This document shows, piece after piece, positions 42,319-54,106 of a stretch of DNA of 64,000 nucleotides. The DNA comes from Kalaharituber pfeilii (lineage: Eukaryota > Ascomycota > Pezizomycetes > Pezizales > Pezizaceae). The number at the start of each line of letters is the position of its first letter. The first letter of the stretch is position 1. Where the stretch lies: assembly GCA_015179045.1 (NCBI GenBank), contig WHUZ01000004.1, positions 1,054,001 to 1,118,000 on the forward strand, read 5' to 3'. Under the pieces are notes generated by a model. That model had not been told where the DNA came from. It searched no databases and saw only the letters and a program-made list of their open reading frames with translations. A program made the position numbers and the translations under genes.

Positions 42319-43878
42319 CTTTTTTTTTTTTTTTTTTTTTTAAATCACGTAACCCCGCTTGCAGCGCCAAGCCATGGCTGGGTCCCTGGGCAAGCCCTCA
42401 AAGCCCGGAGACAGGCTTAACAAAAAAAGTTCTATATACACATCCCCGTTCCACCCCCTTCTAAAAACCTGATTCCAGAAACTTCCGGACGGTGATTCTG
42501 GTTTCTGCATCAGGGAGGCTCCCCTATATCTCTCCACCTCTCCCCCCTCCCCTCTCCTCTCCTTCCTCCACACCTTCGCATAGTCTCATGCCAAGACCCT
42601 CTGGATGAGACTACCTTCGCAGCCCGGAACGAAAATTTCTCTGAATTCCCGACCCGGGTCGGGGAATCTCCCGGCGCGCTTCTAAAACCTGATCCCGGAA
42701 AAGAACCTTTCCAACTCATCCCACTCCTCACCATTCTCCGCTGTCCTTTTCCAGTTCTTCTCTATGCCCCCACATTCTCTAAAGCCTTCTGGACGAAACC
42801 TCTGCTGACTGCACTGGAAGGCTAGGTGCTCCCCCATCTGGACCTCCCCGCAGCTGCACTTCTCCGATTCCGCCACTCCTATCCTCTTCAACCATGCCCT
42901 GCACCTCCCTCTTTCCAGGCGCATGGCTGTGAAGTTGGACACCGCCGCTCTGTTCCATAACATGGGCTTCCCTCCCCCATACCCCCTTACCTCCCTCTTC
43001 TCCTTTCTCCTTCTGCGCCGTCCCCTTCTTTGCCATCTCATCTGCCTTCTCGTTGCCTGCGATTCTGATATGAGCTTTTACCCACAACAGTTTCGCATCC
43101 CCCCCTTCCTTTTTCCTTCTCGCTACCGCATCCACCGCCCTTCTCACGTCTTCCATTTTTCCCTTTCCTTCCCTGCCTGCCTTCTGAATCGCCATGACAG
43201 CGGCCTTGGAATCCAGGCAGATTAGTACTGGGACTTCCTCTCCCACACTCTCCAAAGCTCTTCTCACCCCCCTCACCTCTCCATCGAAGACCGTCGCAGT
43301 TCTCCCCACCACCTCCGCCACTGCCGCCGACCTCCCCCACACCCCCGCTCCTACCTTACTGTTCTCAGTCTTGCTGCCATCCGAGAAAAGAATAGCCCTC
43401 TCTCTTCCGGCTTCTGAGATTGAGGTCTCCTACTCTTCTCTTCCTCCTATCTTTCTTCCCAACCTTTCCGCTATCTCCACCTTTACCTTCTCGCAGTCCC
43501 CTCCCCATGAGATCCCCTCCTCCTCCTCTGAGAACCTCGCCCACTGTCCCTGCCAGCGGTCCAGGACTGCCTCATACCCATCCTTCTCCCCTAGTGCCCA
43601 CTGCACCCCCCAGTCTCTCCAATTCTCGCCCCCTCCTCCCCCTCCTCATTCCCCTCTCTAAAATCCCCCGTGCACAGCTGCGCTAGCTCTGACGGTGACT
43701 CTACTTCTCGGATGATCGCCCTTGCTTTCGCACCATCCAGGACTGTCTCCACATCTTCTACTCCATATACCGCATTTACCCCTTCCACCCCCGCTCCTCT
43801 CCCCCTCCAGCTGCCCTCTTCAAGACCTGCAACTGTACCCACTCCATCTCCTTCTTCCACTCCTTCTGACCCCTCCAA
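42319..43878 (-). mobile_element. B-family LINE, 5'-truncated (1.56 kb)
   Basis: Flanked by agttt[c/t]gtatc (42308-42318 and 43879-43889). It ends in a B tail (minus strand, 42341-42375) with poly(A) as T21. It encodes RNase H and the C-terminal zinc-binding segment of ORF2. It is the only sizeable copy in the window that supplies the B-type 3' end, so this family is a candidate driver of the B-type ultrashort inserts. Confidence 0.85.
42682..43450 (-). pseudogene. B-family LINE ORF2: RNase H and zinc-knuckle region
   Basis: The minus strand encodes an RNase H domain: a DGSK segment near 43375, FDGEVRGVRRAL (Glu), ICLDSKAAVMAI (Asp) and WVKAHIRIAGNEKADEMA (His..Asp). This gives the full D-E-D-H/D set. 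A frame change near 42950 leads to CSCGEVQMGEHLAFQCSQ (zinc-binding) and a C-terminus ending FFSGIRF. RT and endonuclease are missing through 5' truncation. Confidence 0.8.
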
Positions 43879-43889
43879 GTTTTGTATCA

Positions 43890-44503
43890 TGTCAACACAC
43901 ATTTTCGCTGCAATATAGGTAGTCTAACCAATATTGAAATTTTACTAACAATGCCGAATAAATTAAAAAGTACTGGGGCACTTGAATATGACAAGTGCCA
44001 TGTTTAAATATTCGAGAAAAACACCAAGGCAAGATCAGAAGTATCCGTGGATATATTAACAAAATTCGTATCCACTGTAGTTTGTAGCTACATAGATATA
44101 TGGGTATAGTAACTATATAGGAAAGCTACTGAAAATGGTAAATAGCTGTATGAACCAAGTATTTAAGCCGAATTAAAGTATTATATATCAAGAGACCTAT
44201 TGGGAAAGCCCGCCAACCGAAATTCTATGGCCATTGTATAAAATTCTGAAGGGAAGTAGTGCACTCTACTTTCTGAAGTACTTTGTATGGGAATCCCTAT
44301 AAATGCATGCCAAGACAACACCCAAAAAGATAAGCGCAAGATGTTGAAGACTAACCCTTTATTTATCTTCCTGCAAAAGTGCATACTAAAACTTTCCTCG
44401 GGACGCGGCGTACGTCGCATTGTGAAATCAACATTACATGTCTGTTTGTATTTTCTTACTGTGATCTAAGTTTATTCTTGTTTACTGTTTCTTGTATAAT
44501 TAA
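43890..44503. other. Intergenic, nothing recognised
   Basis: AT-leaning sequence without supported ORFs. Confidence 0.35.
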
Positions 44504-44562
44504 TCTCGTCATAGCCCTTAGGGCAGCATATTAGTATGAATGATATACAGAAGAAAAAAAAA
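44504..44562 (+). mobile_element. Diverged A-type LINE tail
   Basis: ctcgtcatagcccttagggc followed by agcatattagtatgaatgatatac and a short A run. The outer stem is decayed. The 5' limit and target duplication are unclear. Confidence 0.6.
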
Positions 44563-45163
44563 AGAGAGTGCAGGTGGAGTGTTGCTGAGAGTGGGTATTT
44601 GCTTGCGGGGTACCTGGAGGGGATTATTTCGCACGGTATAGCAGAGGTGCTACAACCGTGGACGCTGAAGATGTAGCTTTTCCCTTCAGATTCGGAATCA
44701 GTACAGTCAATTTCACCTAGAGTTAGTTCGTCACATATACCAAAGATATATTCTGTGACTTATTGGTAGCTAAACTGGAGACTTAGTGCTGGGAAAGATG
44801 CCGAGGCTTGAGGTTTTGGCTCCTTATCCATACGCTGCTCGTTACCACAAGGGACTGGTATTACCGATGATAAGTTTGAGCAGGTCTCGTCGCTCTCAAA
44901 ACAGCCGCATGTAATGGGATAAGTGGCACTGGAGAAATCAGCTGTGGTACAGTAGTAGTCCTTATTACTGCTTTCTATCTGCAGGAGTCTGCGTTTAGGT
45001 AGCAAGTTGGCAATTGGTTTACGTAGCCGACTTTGAGTTACTTGAGGTTACAGTTCGAAAGACTTGTTGCTATTCTGGGTGGGCAGAGAGACATAGTAGC
45101 CAAGGAGCCACATCCCACCTTGCGCATGCAGCACCTGTAGATGCAGTGAAGGGCTGCTCGCGG
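44563..45163. other. Intergenic or decayed coding sequence
   Basis: A minus-strand ORF of 81 codons (45005-44760) rich in Cys and Ser could belong with the ORF just upstream, but no intron join could be supported. Confidence 0.3.
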
Positions 45164-45989
45164 TCAGATGCATGCAATCTCGCGGGATCTCCCCGAGACT
45201 CTCCAGAGAAACCTTGCAGTCTCGTGGCCACACGCGATAATTGTGGGTTGCCTTACCATAGTATTCATAGTATTTCGAATATACCGCCACTCGGCCCGCG
45301 AACAGAACACTAGCGCCCTTGTTCCTATATTTAGAGCAGACAAATGTACAACGTGAGATTTGGGTATCAAATGTGTGAACAATAAATAACGGGAGAAAAA
45401 CGTGCTCGACTTTGTCGCGAAAACATTGGGGAACTGAGCTGTGGATTGATGTTGACAGGGATTCAGCATAGTCCCGAAGTTCGCATTATCAGAATGGAGG
45501 GTGGATTTGATTGCAGTGGTGTCGAAAGAAGTGACAATGGCCGGGGGACCAGATCCTGGCATCGTTCTTGCCTGCATATTGTCTAGCTGTCTTTTTATTG
45601 GGGCCTGGTCCTGCATTGTCCGAGCCTTGAGCTTACGCTTCCAGAAATTGTCTGCCTCTGATGCCTTTCGCCGAACTGGTCTCAAAGTGGGCTCAGGGGT
45701 AGGTTTCCGCAAAGGTAGCACTGTCATGGGTCCCTGCATAAGGTAAAAGCTTTTGTGCGGGGTTACATGACCACCCCCTCGAAAGGAAAAAAAAAAATAA
45801 TAAAAAATAAAATAAAATAAAATAAAATAAAATAAAATAAATAACTAAATAACTAAATAACTAAATAAAGCACTGTAATGGTGTTTGTCAGTGTTGGTGG
45901 TGTAGACTTGCAAACTGCAAAGACGTTGGTCAAAGCTGCCGCTGTCCTAGCTGCATAGAATGTGAAACGCGTTCTCAGTTGAATGCCGT
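45164..45989 (-). pseudogene. Unrecognised ORF interrupted by a LINE tail
   Basis: A minus-strand open frame runs 45739-45164 (191 codons, basic, no known motif). Its apparent start codon lies in the retroposon at 45730-45869. On the other side of that insert the frame appears to continue upstream (TNVFAVCKSTPPTLTNTITV) to a stop near 45998. A host ORF may thus have been cut by the insertion. No function can be assigned, and it may not be a gene. Confidence 0.35.
45730..45869 (+). mobile_element. Ultrashort C-family retroposon with AAAAT-repeat tail
   Basis: Starts GTCCCTGC at the hairpin base. The tail is not plain poly(A) but an (AAAAT)n run followed by taactaaa-type repeats. The 12-bp duplication gcactgt[c/a]atgg lies at 45718-45729 and 45870-45881. 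Confidence 0.88.
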
Positions 45990-46409
45990 ATTATTTTGAA
46001 TTTTAGAACCTGGCGCTAGACGGATGAGGTGTAGGTGAGGACTCTACGTATGTATATCTCACTCTGCTTTGACCTCGTATCATGCTTCATTCAGGTGTAG
46101 CATCGTAGCCCCTGCTGTATGCCAAACCCAGTTCAGTGGATTTCGGCCGTCTAGCGGGAGGTTCTAAAGTTCGGAATAATACGGTATTTCTTTCCACTTT
46201 AATCCGGCTATCTGAGTGGCTCCTTCCGGTTGCCACCTACCTCCAAAATCTTTCACCAACTCGTACTTCCTGCAGCTTGCCCAAAACAATGTTCCAGTTT
46301 ATATCTCATCTTTCAGGATAGAGGGTAGCAACTCCGGAGGAGTGAGGGAGGGGCCGCGGAGACGTCCATAGTAAGGTTCGAGTCCGAATTCGAATTCCTT
46401 TTTTGGTAT
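45990..46409. other. Intergenic with a short inverted repeat
   Basis: Segments near 45990-46025 and 46150-46190 are imperfect inverted copies (ctagcg..aggttctaaa). No gene. Confidence 0.35.
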
Positions 46410-46780
46410 ATATTTTTTTTTTCCTACATAACACCGCTTGTAGCCCGGAGACAGGCTGACAGAAAAGAAAATTTCTAAATACACTACTCACCCCCGTTCC
46501 CCTCCCCCTGCTCCCCTGTCTTCTAGAAACTAATCCCGGAAAAGAACCTCTCCAACTCATCCCACTCCTCCCCATTCTCCGCCGTCCTCTTCCCAGTTCT
46601 TTTTCATATCCTTCCATTCTCTAAAGCCTTCTGGACGATTCTTTTGGTGACTGCACCGGAAAGCGAGGTGCACCCCTGTCTGCACCTCCCCGCACCTGTA
46701 CTTGTCCGATTCAGCCATCTGGGGCTTGCCATGAGGTTGATGCGTTGGCAGGATCAGCTGAAAAACTTTCACGACTTTAC
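46410..46780 (-). mobile_element. B-family LINE 3' remnant
   Basis: T-run at 46411-46421, a short B-like tail (cctacataacaccgcttgta) and the minus-strand ORF2 end (YRCGEVQTGVHLAFRCSHQK, EGFREWKDMKKNWEEDGGEW), parallel to 42680-42860. The hairpin's 5' half is replaced. Target duplication not found. Confidence 0.7.
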
Positions 46781-47630
46781 TTAAAGGGAAGAGGTTTGGT
46801 GTCTACACTTGAACGTTTCTCTAAAAATGCTGCTGCTCAAACCTTCTAGTATGACAGGCAAAGGTATGAAAAGACCAGCATAGATATCAGTTCAGCACAA
46901 ACGGACTTAGCACATGTGTATATAGTAGCAATACGCGAGTGCGTTACAAGCCACGCTAACTCTCATCTAAATATACCAGAGGACCTGCAATAATATATCT
47001 TCAAATGCCATGGCCTTCTGGATTGCTAAAGGCCTTTGTAACCAGCCGCCATTACTACAAACTCATGAAACATATCTAAATATTATGAGAAGGTAGCTGC
47101 ACTCATCCAATCCCTTTTCACTTGATGCTGGCTGAAAGACCTTTGAGCGGTTACAAATGTTCAAATACTATTCAGTACGTACATTTCGCGTCCCTTCAGA
47201 GTAGAAGCCTCTGCAACATCTCGGAAAATATAGCAGAACGCCACAAATAAAATGAAATAAATAAATTAAAAACTGGTTATGAGAAAGAGGTGGGATAAGT
47301 TAAAGTTATTCTCGTCGCCTACCGGAGATATGTAAATATGTTGCTACCAATAGAAAGTAGATAGGGAGAAAAGGACAAAGGAACGCAAGAATAAAAGTAG
47401 AGACAAAATGGACTAGACGGCTTCAGCCTAGGCTAGTTGTGCCAGTGGCACTAGCTTGAACAAAAAAATGAACAGATAGGGTAGGGTATCGAACGACATA
47501 ACATAAACTACCATCGGAAAGGTGATTCGGAGTTATCACAAACGTGCACAACTAGCTGAAAAAACAGAAAGATTTGGAATCCAAGCATACGTTCAACGTA
47601 TTAACACTCAATAATATTTGGGGTACGAAA
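46781..47630. other. Intergenic, nothing recognised
   Basis: Short ORFs only; downstream flank of the zinc-finger gene. Confidence 0.35.
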
Positions 47631-48518
47631 TTAATAGAGTCCTTCCTCGGCTTGGTATGAGACCCATCGACGCATTTGAACGCCCTTTGGCACGGTCTCA
47701 GCGTGAACTCTCCGGACATGATCCCGCAGGTTGTCAGTTCGCTTTGGCGCTGTATTACACCGTGGACAAGGGTATTTGAGTCGACTCTGTGCCGGCTTAG
47801 ATGCAGACGACTCTTTTATCTGGCCCTGAGGTGGAAGTGAGTGGCCTCTTCGGCGCGGCACTGGCCTTGCCGAGAGGGGGTTGCCCTGATGAAGACTTTG
47901 CGGTGTTATCAGGTACCGCGGAGAGCACTGGGTAAACATTTCTGCTTCGGCTGAAACCTCAACTTGACTCTCGATGCCATCTTTTGGGGCGCTGCTTGTC
48001 GTTAGCTCGATGTTTTATTAGAAAAGAAAGAACAAACACGCTATCAATTAGGCTTGAATATTAACAACGCACCTGGGCGAGGGAATGGTGAGCAGCTGCT
48101 GCTCTCCGTCGATTACGGTGTCCGGATCCATATTGAGATAATCTGGAAATGACCATTCTGAATCTCCACTCGGATCACTGGTTTCAAGCAGCGTTTGCAC
48201 CGCAGTAGTTTCGTAATTCGCAGACCCGGGTGATGAGGGATCGGATGCCGAGGTGGCTTGCACCATAAACTCGTCCATGCTGTGACCAGGAATTTGCATC
48301 GAATGCTGGCAGTTCCTTTGAAAGTGTACAGCAACATTAGGGAAGTGTTCCAGAAGCAGTTGCAACAGGGATTGCAGCTGTGGTAACCCTGAGTCATCCT
48401 TGTCTACTTCGGCATGCCGGCAAATCAACCGAGCGAGGATACCGACAATCACTTCGAGGAGTATATATACCTCCGTCGGAGTCTTCATTCCAGTAACAGG
48501 GACGTTGTTCGATGGCAT
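47631..48518 (-). CDS. Single C2H2-type zinc-finger protein, two exons (paralogue)
   Basis: Exon 1 is 48518-48073 and exon 2 is 47991-47631; the 81-bp intron has a GTGCGT donor, GAGCTAACG branch site and GCAG acceptor. The product is about 268 residues. The N-terminal 75 residues are hydrophobic and helical (LLEVIVGILARLICRH, LQSLLQLLLEHFPNVAVHFQ). An acidic Ser-rich stretch follows (SDPSGDSEWSFPDYLNMDPD), resembling an activation region. The C-terminus has CPRC and RTDNLRDHVRRVH, a C-x2-C..H-x4-H finger, then VPKGVQMRRW. The finger and its V/I-P-K-G tail match 37335-38097. A nuclear regulator is likely but unproven. Confidence 0.7.
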
Positions 48519-51116
48519 TCAAGTTTTGTAGAGTCGCCTAAGTTGAATCGATGGAATGGAAGGAGAGATCAAGAAGCTTGAATCTGATGTAATTCTGTAG
48601 ATGTTGATGACCTCGCGACAGTTGAAGGCGCTCGACTCCGTGCGGAATTGTGTTCTTCTTATGCAATAGCTGTTCACCAGTCATGCTGGCATGGCCACCC
48701 AGTGGTACGATGCAGCATCAACGGTCTTGCTGTTGATGTAGGTAACACCATGGGCCGCAATCTAACCTTGGACTACGGAGACCAGGGACTTTCGCAAGCC
48801 TGAGTCAGCCAGCGCTCATTCCTACGCGTACACAATTCCGATGGACGATCAGGGATGACAAGAATAATGTTGGTATGAGCCAGACAGGGATGAAAAGCAC
48901 AACGATAATACGCAATGTGGGCCCAACATGTTAAAAGGGAATAGGCCATCCAGTTGTGGGATCAGCTGCTCAAGGTGAACCATGCGAGGGCAGCGGCGGA
49001 CCAGACGTACTAGGTAGCGATGCTCTAACCGAAACATAAAACCGGGGGAATAGCAAGGGAAAAACTGTTGGGGCTGTGTACCACACCTCGGACTGTTGAG
49101 TTGCTGTCAAGCGGGAAATACTCCGAAATCGAGTACAGAGAGACACGGCCTCGGGAGCAGTTCTTACTAAACTCGGTCACATCTTCCCTGCGCAGGACCC
49201 TGTATCCTGCTTATACCGTAACACTGGACCCCGAGCCTTTGGTCTTTCCCGTGAGCACATGTCATCGTCGGTTGATATGCGGACCTCATGCGGCTGCACC
49301 ATTTCTGGAAGCAGTCTAACGGCGGTCAGCGCACCAGAAGAGTGTCATAACTTGAGAATATGGCACCCTCATTGCATATTGGGTTTAGCAGGCTGCCACC
49401 ATCACATAGTTCCAGCTGGTTTTCCATTCACATCGGCGAGTGATTTGCCACCGCAGATCTATTAGACTTTCCACACTTACTCCACTCTATGAACAAGATG
49501 AACGAGCTAAGCTTTTAGGATCTATTGCACTGAACACAGTGGATGATTTTCTTGCGAAGCACACGACATATCTACATGGCAACGATTATCCTCTAGTTGA
49601 ATTGAGCATCAGCCTCATTATCTCTTGGGCAGATGACGATCGCTACTCAGTACTTGTGCCGATCGGGGATTGGTCCAAATTTACCGTATAGTCTTATGCA
49701 GCTCTTTGCGTGGCCAGTCATGTCAGTAGAACCATAGTGGTTGCAACAGGTGGGATTCAAATTTTACTGGCATCCAGAATCGACTCGAGCCAGGTGTATC
49801 TTCTTCCCCCTCAGTGAGGCTCTAGATAACGGTACCATGGCCTTTACTGGTTCAACAATATTCGTTCTATGGACCACTTTGCAGCCTTGCTTCAATTATG
49901 TTCGCGCCCCATTCCTAACCTTAGGCCGAATTGCAGCTAGTTGCAGCACATGTACTTGCTCTAGCCTAGGCCTGTTTGGGATGATGTCGCCCTAGCTCTA
50001 GCAAATGCGAAAGGTCCCGCCAAGCTGTCACTTGCTAATTCTGCGCTTTGTACCAAAAGCACCAGAGTGTATAGGTATGCACTTAGTTTCGTGCGTGCAC
50101 TTCGAAGCTGAGTTTGATAACGTTGTAGAAGTATGGTCTGGTCAGATCGCCCGGCACAGCACTCGTTGTATACAAATAGACTAGCAGCTTCCAGGCTCAA
50201 ATGCTCAAAATTGCTGATCACGCTAATTTCAGGCTATTTTCCCCATGTGTTACAACACCAGAAATCAAACTAGGGCCCGCTAGAGTGTCAAAGTGCCACA
50301 ATAAATCTGCTACATGGATTTTATGAATCCGTCAGCCCTATTTGTTTACAGTGACACACATTACAGAGCATGCATACTTAAATGTATCCACAATGAGTCT
50401 ATTGCGAAATGATTGTTTCATCTCGGTGTTAACGTGAAATGGAGGTTTTTCCGAATTATTCCGGGTCTCATGAGCATAAAGCCGGCAACGCTTGCGTATG
50501 CAGTAATGCAATTGTTTCAGTTTGCGCTAAAAGCTGGATGGTAACTGGATGATATCCAACCATGACTGACATCAGCGGTAGGTAATACCCATTCACACTC
50601 TGCCCGGAACAAATGCAGAAAGGCTTAGCATGCTTAGAGATCTGTACGCCCACGGGGCAGCCTTTCCGCACCCCACAGACAGAGCCCACTTCCAGCTGAG
50701 TTTGCTGAGTAATGCTGAAATTTTGCACATTGGAAAAATTTTCTAGAATGCTTTCCACAAGGCGTACCGCGCTGTCTTACGTCTCTCGAGCTGGGTACAC
50801 CACTTCATACCTGCCAGTGTGACCAGTCACCTCATGTTTCACCGAGGCTCTTATAATCGACCCCTGGGTGACTTATCGTTTGCAGCCTATCCGAGTTTCA
50901 GCCAACTTGGTCTGCCATAAAATTAAAACTGACGATACCTGATCGGAAACAAAGGTGTCAGTCGAACGCAGGTGCAGAAAAAGCACATTAGTCTCTATCC
51001 ACGACGCCTCGTAGCCAGCCGGGACGTACCTCCCGGGAGGCAATTTCCATGTTGTTTCCTCCTACATGCCTGCAGGATTCACTTTGAACCTCACGGACAT
51101 GTCCCGCAGCAACAGA
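48519..51116. other. Long intergenic region, nothing recognised
   Basis: Several ORFs of 60-96 codons (for example 49440-49691 plus and 50468-50758 minus) lack known motifs and intron-linked partners. Decayed genes or repeats are possible. Confidence 0.35.
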
Positions 51117-51176
51117 TACTTTTTGTTTTTTTTGTTTGTTCATATAACCCCAGCTACAAGCAGCAAGCCTATGGCA
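51117..51176 (-). mobile_element. Diverged C/B-type LINE tail
   Basis: A T-rich run (tactttttgttttttttg), then catataaccccagctacaagc and cctatggcaggga. A possible 7-bp duplication actttt(t) flanks it at 51118 and 51188. Old copy. Confidence 0.5.
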
Positions 51177-51189
51177 GGGAAACACACAC

Positions 51190-52889
51190 TTTTTATAGGC
51201 ATATATGAATCGTGCAGAGGCCATACACTAGAACCATTTGGCGCATTACGATATTCTCGCCACATGCCTACTCTCTAGATTCGCGCCATACCCGAGCAGG
51301 GGCCAAGTGGTGGAGGAACTTAGGAATAGCGCTACGGAATGTGGGTGACTGAAAAAAGCACTTCAGCACGTATGTTTACTAAAGACGCCCATAGAAAAGT
51401 CTGCACCAGGCGCCTCGCCACACGAGGCTGCAATTTCTATGGTGCAGAAAGTTCAGGGTATTCACCTCCCTACCAGCCAAGAGCTTCAAGGTATTCAATT
51501 ATGCACAGTATTCCATGGTGGACACGTTTTATGGTAGTATGACTGTCCCAACCCATACCGCAATGAATACCATTGGCTAATGAATCAACCAATCTACCAA
51601 TATTGCCAAATGGTTCGAATTGCTGCATGCTTCAACTCATCTTTGCACTAGTATGGCCCAGGCTCGAACCATTCACCAATCTGAAAAATCTCAACCTCCT
51701 CTCCTAATGTGGCTCATCGCCTATTAACTCACAACCATGATAGATCGATAAAACAAAGTAATATATATAAAGCTATATCCTCACAAAAATCATCTCCATA
51801 ACTCGTTCTCAGTAGTAGCATCAGCACAGCACTAGAAGAGAATTGCCACGTAGCCCAGCTGTTACTATAACTATTTAAAAATGAAGCAACTGCCGAAACA
51901 CATGGACTCGGCTCCATGTGATTAATCCTGCTAGAATATGGGCAACGTAGATCTAATTATTACTTTTCTAATTTCTTATTTTTTTTTTTATTAAAAAAAA
52001 AAAATTATCATTACAGCGAATGAGCGGCATCTGAAGCATACGGGACGGGTTTGGAATTTTCTTTTTTTGCTGATGAAGTTGCCATATTGGTGAACCCATT
52101 CATCCATCACATTGCTGTATCGTTCAGCTCATTCAGCCAATCCTGGTTGTTGGTGCATTAGTCGACAACATGCATTGATAGTTCGTGCCTGCACCATATT
52201 GGCGCATGAATGTGGTAAACATCAAGCAATTCGAACCATTCAGCAATCTTGGTAGATTCGCTGATCCCATCGGCCAATGATATTCATTGCTGTATGAGTT
52301 GTAAGCATTGTGCTACCTAACCCTACTTTAGTGCTAAGGGTTGCGTGCATGTCAATCAGCCCGGTCGATAGGGCACTGGTCCACTCAAGCGTTGGTCTAA
52401 ATTATCATATGATACATGTTAGAATCCTCTATTTGTTTATTTAATCTATTCAAGTTCTGATCATTACTCGTACTGCACATCTGTGGGGTGACAAAGAGAT
52501 TCCAATGGTCACCCATCGTCCAATCGTAGCTATATGTATATGGATCAGAACAGAACTCTTAAACCATAAGAACGAAAATGTTATAACAATTAAATATGCA
52601 TCGACGTGGCTGAAATTGCATCAACAGCGATATTATTGTCAAACATATAGACAAAACCTAATACATGGCGGGTCAATATGTGCTTAGCAGTGATTCAAAA
52701 CGTTGTAAATTACTGGGGACAACGGGGTAGAACTAGTTTGCGGCTTGTTCCGATTCATCCATGGTTTGCCTAGGAGCGGGGTAGGACACTCGCATAGTTT
52801 CCGACCCTTGTAACCAACTGCAAGCTTAAGCACGTGATTCAATTAGTAATCAACCTCATGTTAAGTCAAGTATCCAGACAGGTATCAGG
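51190..52889. other. Intergenic, nothing recognised
   Basis: Motifs like gaaccattcancaatct recur (51668, 52231 and inverted near 51608), suggesting a decayed dispersed repeat. No gene. Confidence 0.35.
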
Positions 52890-52902
52890 TGATAGGGGAC
52901 CT

Positions 52903-52961
52903 TTTTTTTTTTTTTTTTTTTGTCACATGACCCCACAGGCAGCTGTTCGCCATGGCGGGGC
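52903..52961 (-). mobile_element. Ultrashort B-family retroposon (59 bp)
   Basis: T18 and the B hairpin with outer stem CCCCGC/GTGGGG, starting GCCCCGCC on its own strand. The 13-bp duplication tgataggggacct lies at 52890-52902 and 52962-52974. Confidence 0.93.
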
Positions 52962-53159
52962 TGATAGGGGACCTGAAGACTCACAATAGGTCGCAAAAAC
53001 ATTTATTTTGCAAAAAAATAAGTATACGCATGTAGGAAGGACACGTTCCAACAGGCGAGGCAAAATTTATTCGGTAGTTTTATGCCTCCTCATTTGAGTG
53101 TGTCAACGTTTGGTATGTGTTGTGATATTATACTGCTAAGTACGAGTACAGTAAAAAGG

Positions 53160-53800
53160 ATATGCGCATTCTACTCCATCCCAACAGGCCTCCTCCACTC
53201 CCTTATTATAGAGCCTGCACCGCCGGCTCCATGACCTCCCTAAATCCAGCAGCCTCCCCTCGTTTGGTGCGGGCGAAATTCTCTACACCTCTCACAATGG
53301 GCCCCCTGGCCTACGCGATCCAATGTGCCGCCCTCTCTTGGGATTCTTGGCGCAGCCTGCAGCCGCTCTCCTCCACTTTCCGAAATCTTTGTGAGTCAGT
53401 CGCTCCATGCTTTCTTCGCTAATTGCAGCAGGTAGATGAGGCCCCTTGGACCCTTGCTCCCCGGCCGCTTGACTGCCTTAAGTCCTACCAACCAGTGTCT
53501 ATTTTTCCTCCTCGCTACGGCCTACTGTCTTGTGCCTTGCTCCGTTGTATACTCCTAATCTAGATGTGGCTGGCAGGCAGCAATCTTCGCTGCTTTGTCC
53601 GATCTCTCATTTCCCTCGATGCCCCTGTGCCCTTTCACTGACACTATATGAAGCCCTACGCTTGTATTCATCGCTGCATGCTCTCCTAAAATCAGCTGGT
53701 CCACTACTACCCTGGATGCTCCCCAGATTTTCCTCCTACCACACGGTGAAGCATGTTCATAGAGTGTTGACGTATGCATTGAGTGTTTATCTTTATCAAT
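53160..53800 (-). mobile_element. Degenerate LINE ORF2 fragment with RNase H
   Basis: At 53555-53700 the minus strand encodes IVSVKGHRGIEGNERSDKAA, the His/Asp end of a LINE RNase H. Further frames on the same strand down to 53160 look like the following LINE segment but are shifted. Boundaries uncertain. Confidence 0.6.
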
Positions 53801-53885
53801 GATTTGTTCTTGAAATTGGAAGTTCTATGAACATTTTCCATATATAAACACATAATGGGTCCGCAGACTGAAAGAATAAAAACAT

Positions 53886-53945
53886 CTCGCCATAGCCCAT
53901 AGGGCGGCATGCGAGCACTAATATTTAGAAAAAGAAAAAAAAAAA
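53886..53945 (+). mobile_element. Ultrashort A-family retroposon (60 bp)
   Basis: Begins exactly at CTCGCC, the hairpin base, and ends in an A-rich tail. The 15-bp duplication aaagaataaaaacat lies at 53871-53885 and 53946-53960. Confidence 0.93.
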
Positions 53946-53990
53946 AAAGAATAAAAACATTATATGCAATACAGAGTTTTTATTTTTCCT

Positions 53991-54031
53991 TTTTTTTTCT
54001 TTTTTTTTTTTTTTAAATCAATACTCGCGTG
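53991..54031 (-). mobile_element. Sub-hairpin A-family insertion (17 nt plus poly(A))
   Basis: A T-run with one C, then aaatcaatactcgcgtg, flanked by ttatttttcct at 53980-53990 and 54032-54042. Only the 3' arm of the hairpin was copied. Confidence 0.75.
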
Positions 54032-54106
54032 TTATTTTTCCTTGCTGTATGTTTTTAGTGTTCTATACATTGAAGCGGTATTGCAGAGGGTACTTTTATT
54101 TAAGTA

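Noticed and set aside
41831..43919. Plus-strand ORFs rich in Pro, Ser and Leu at 42923-43918
   Set aside because: They are antisense shadows of the B-family LINE RNase H region on the minus strand.
46375..46395. tRNA B-box-like ggttcgagtcc followed by a T run
   Set aside because: The T-stem does not pair beyond two G-C pairs and no acceptor, D-arm or anticodon arm could be folded upstream.
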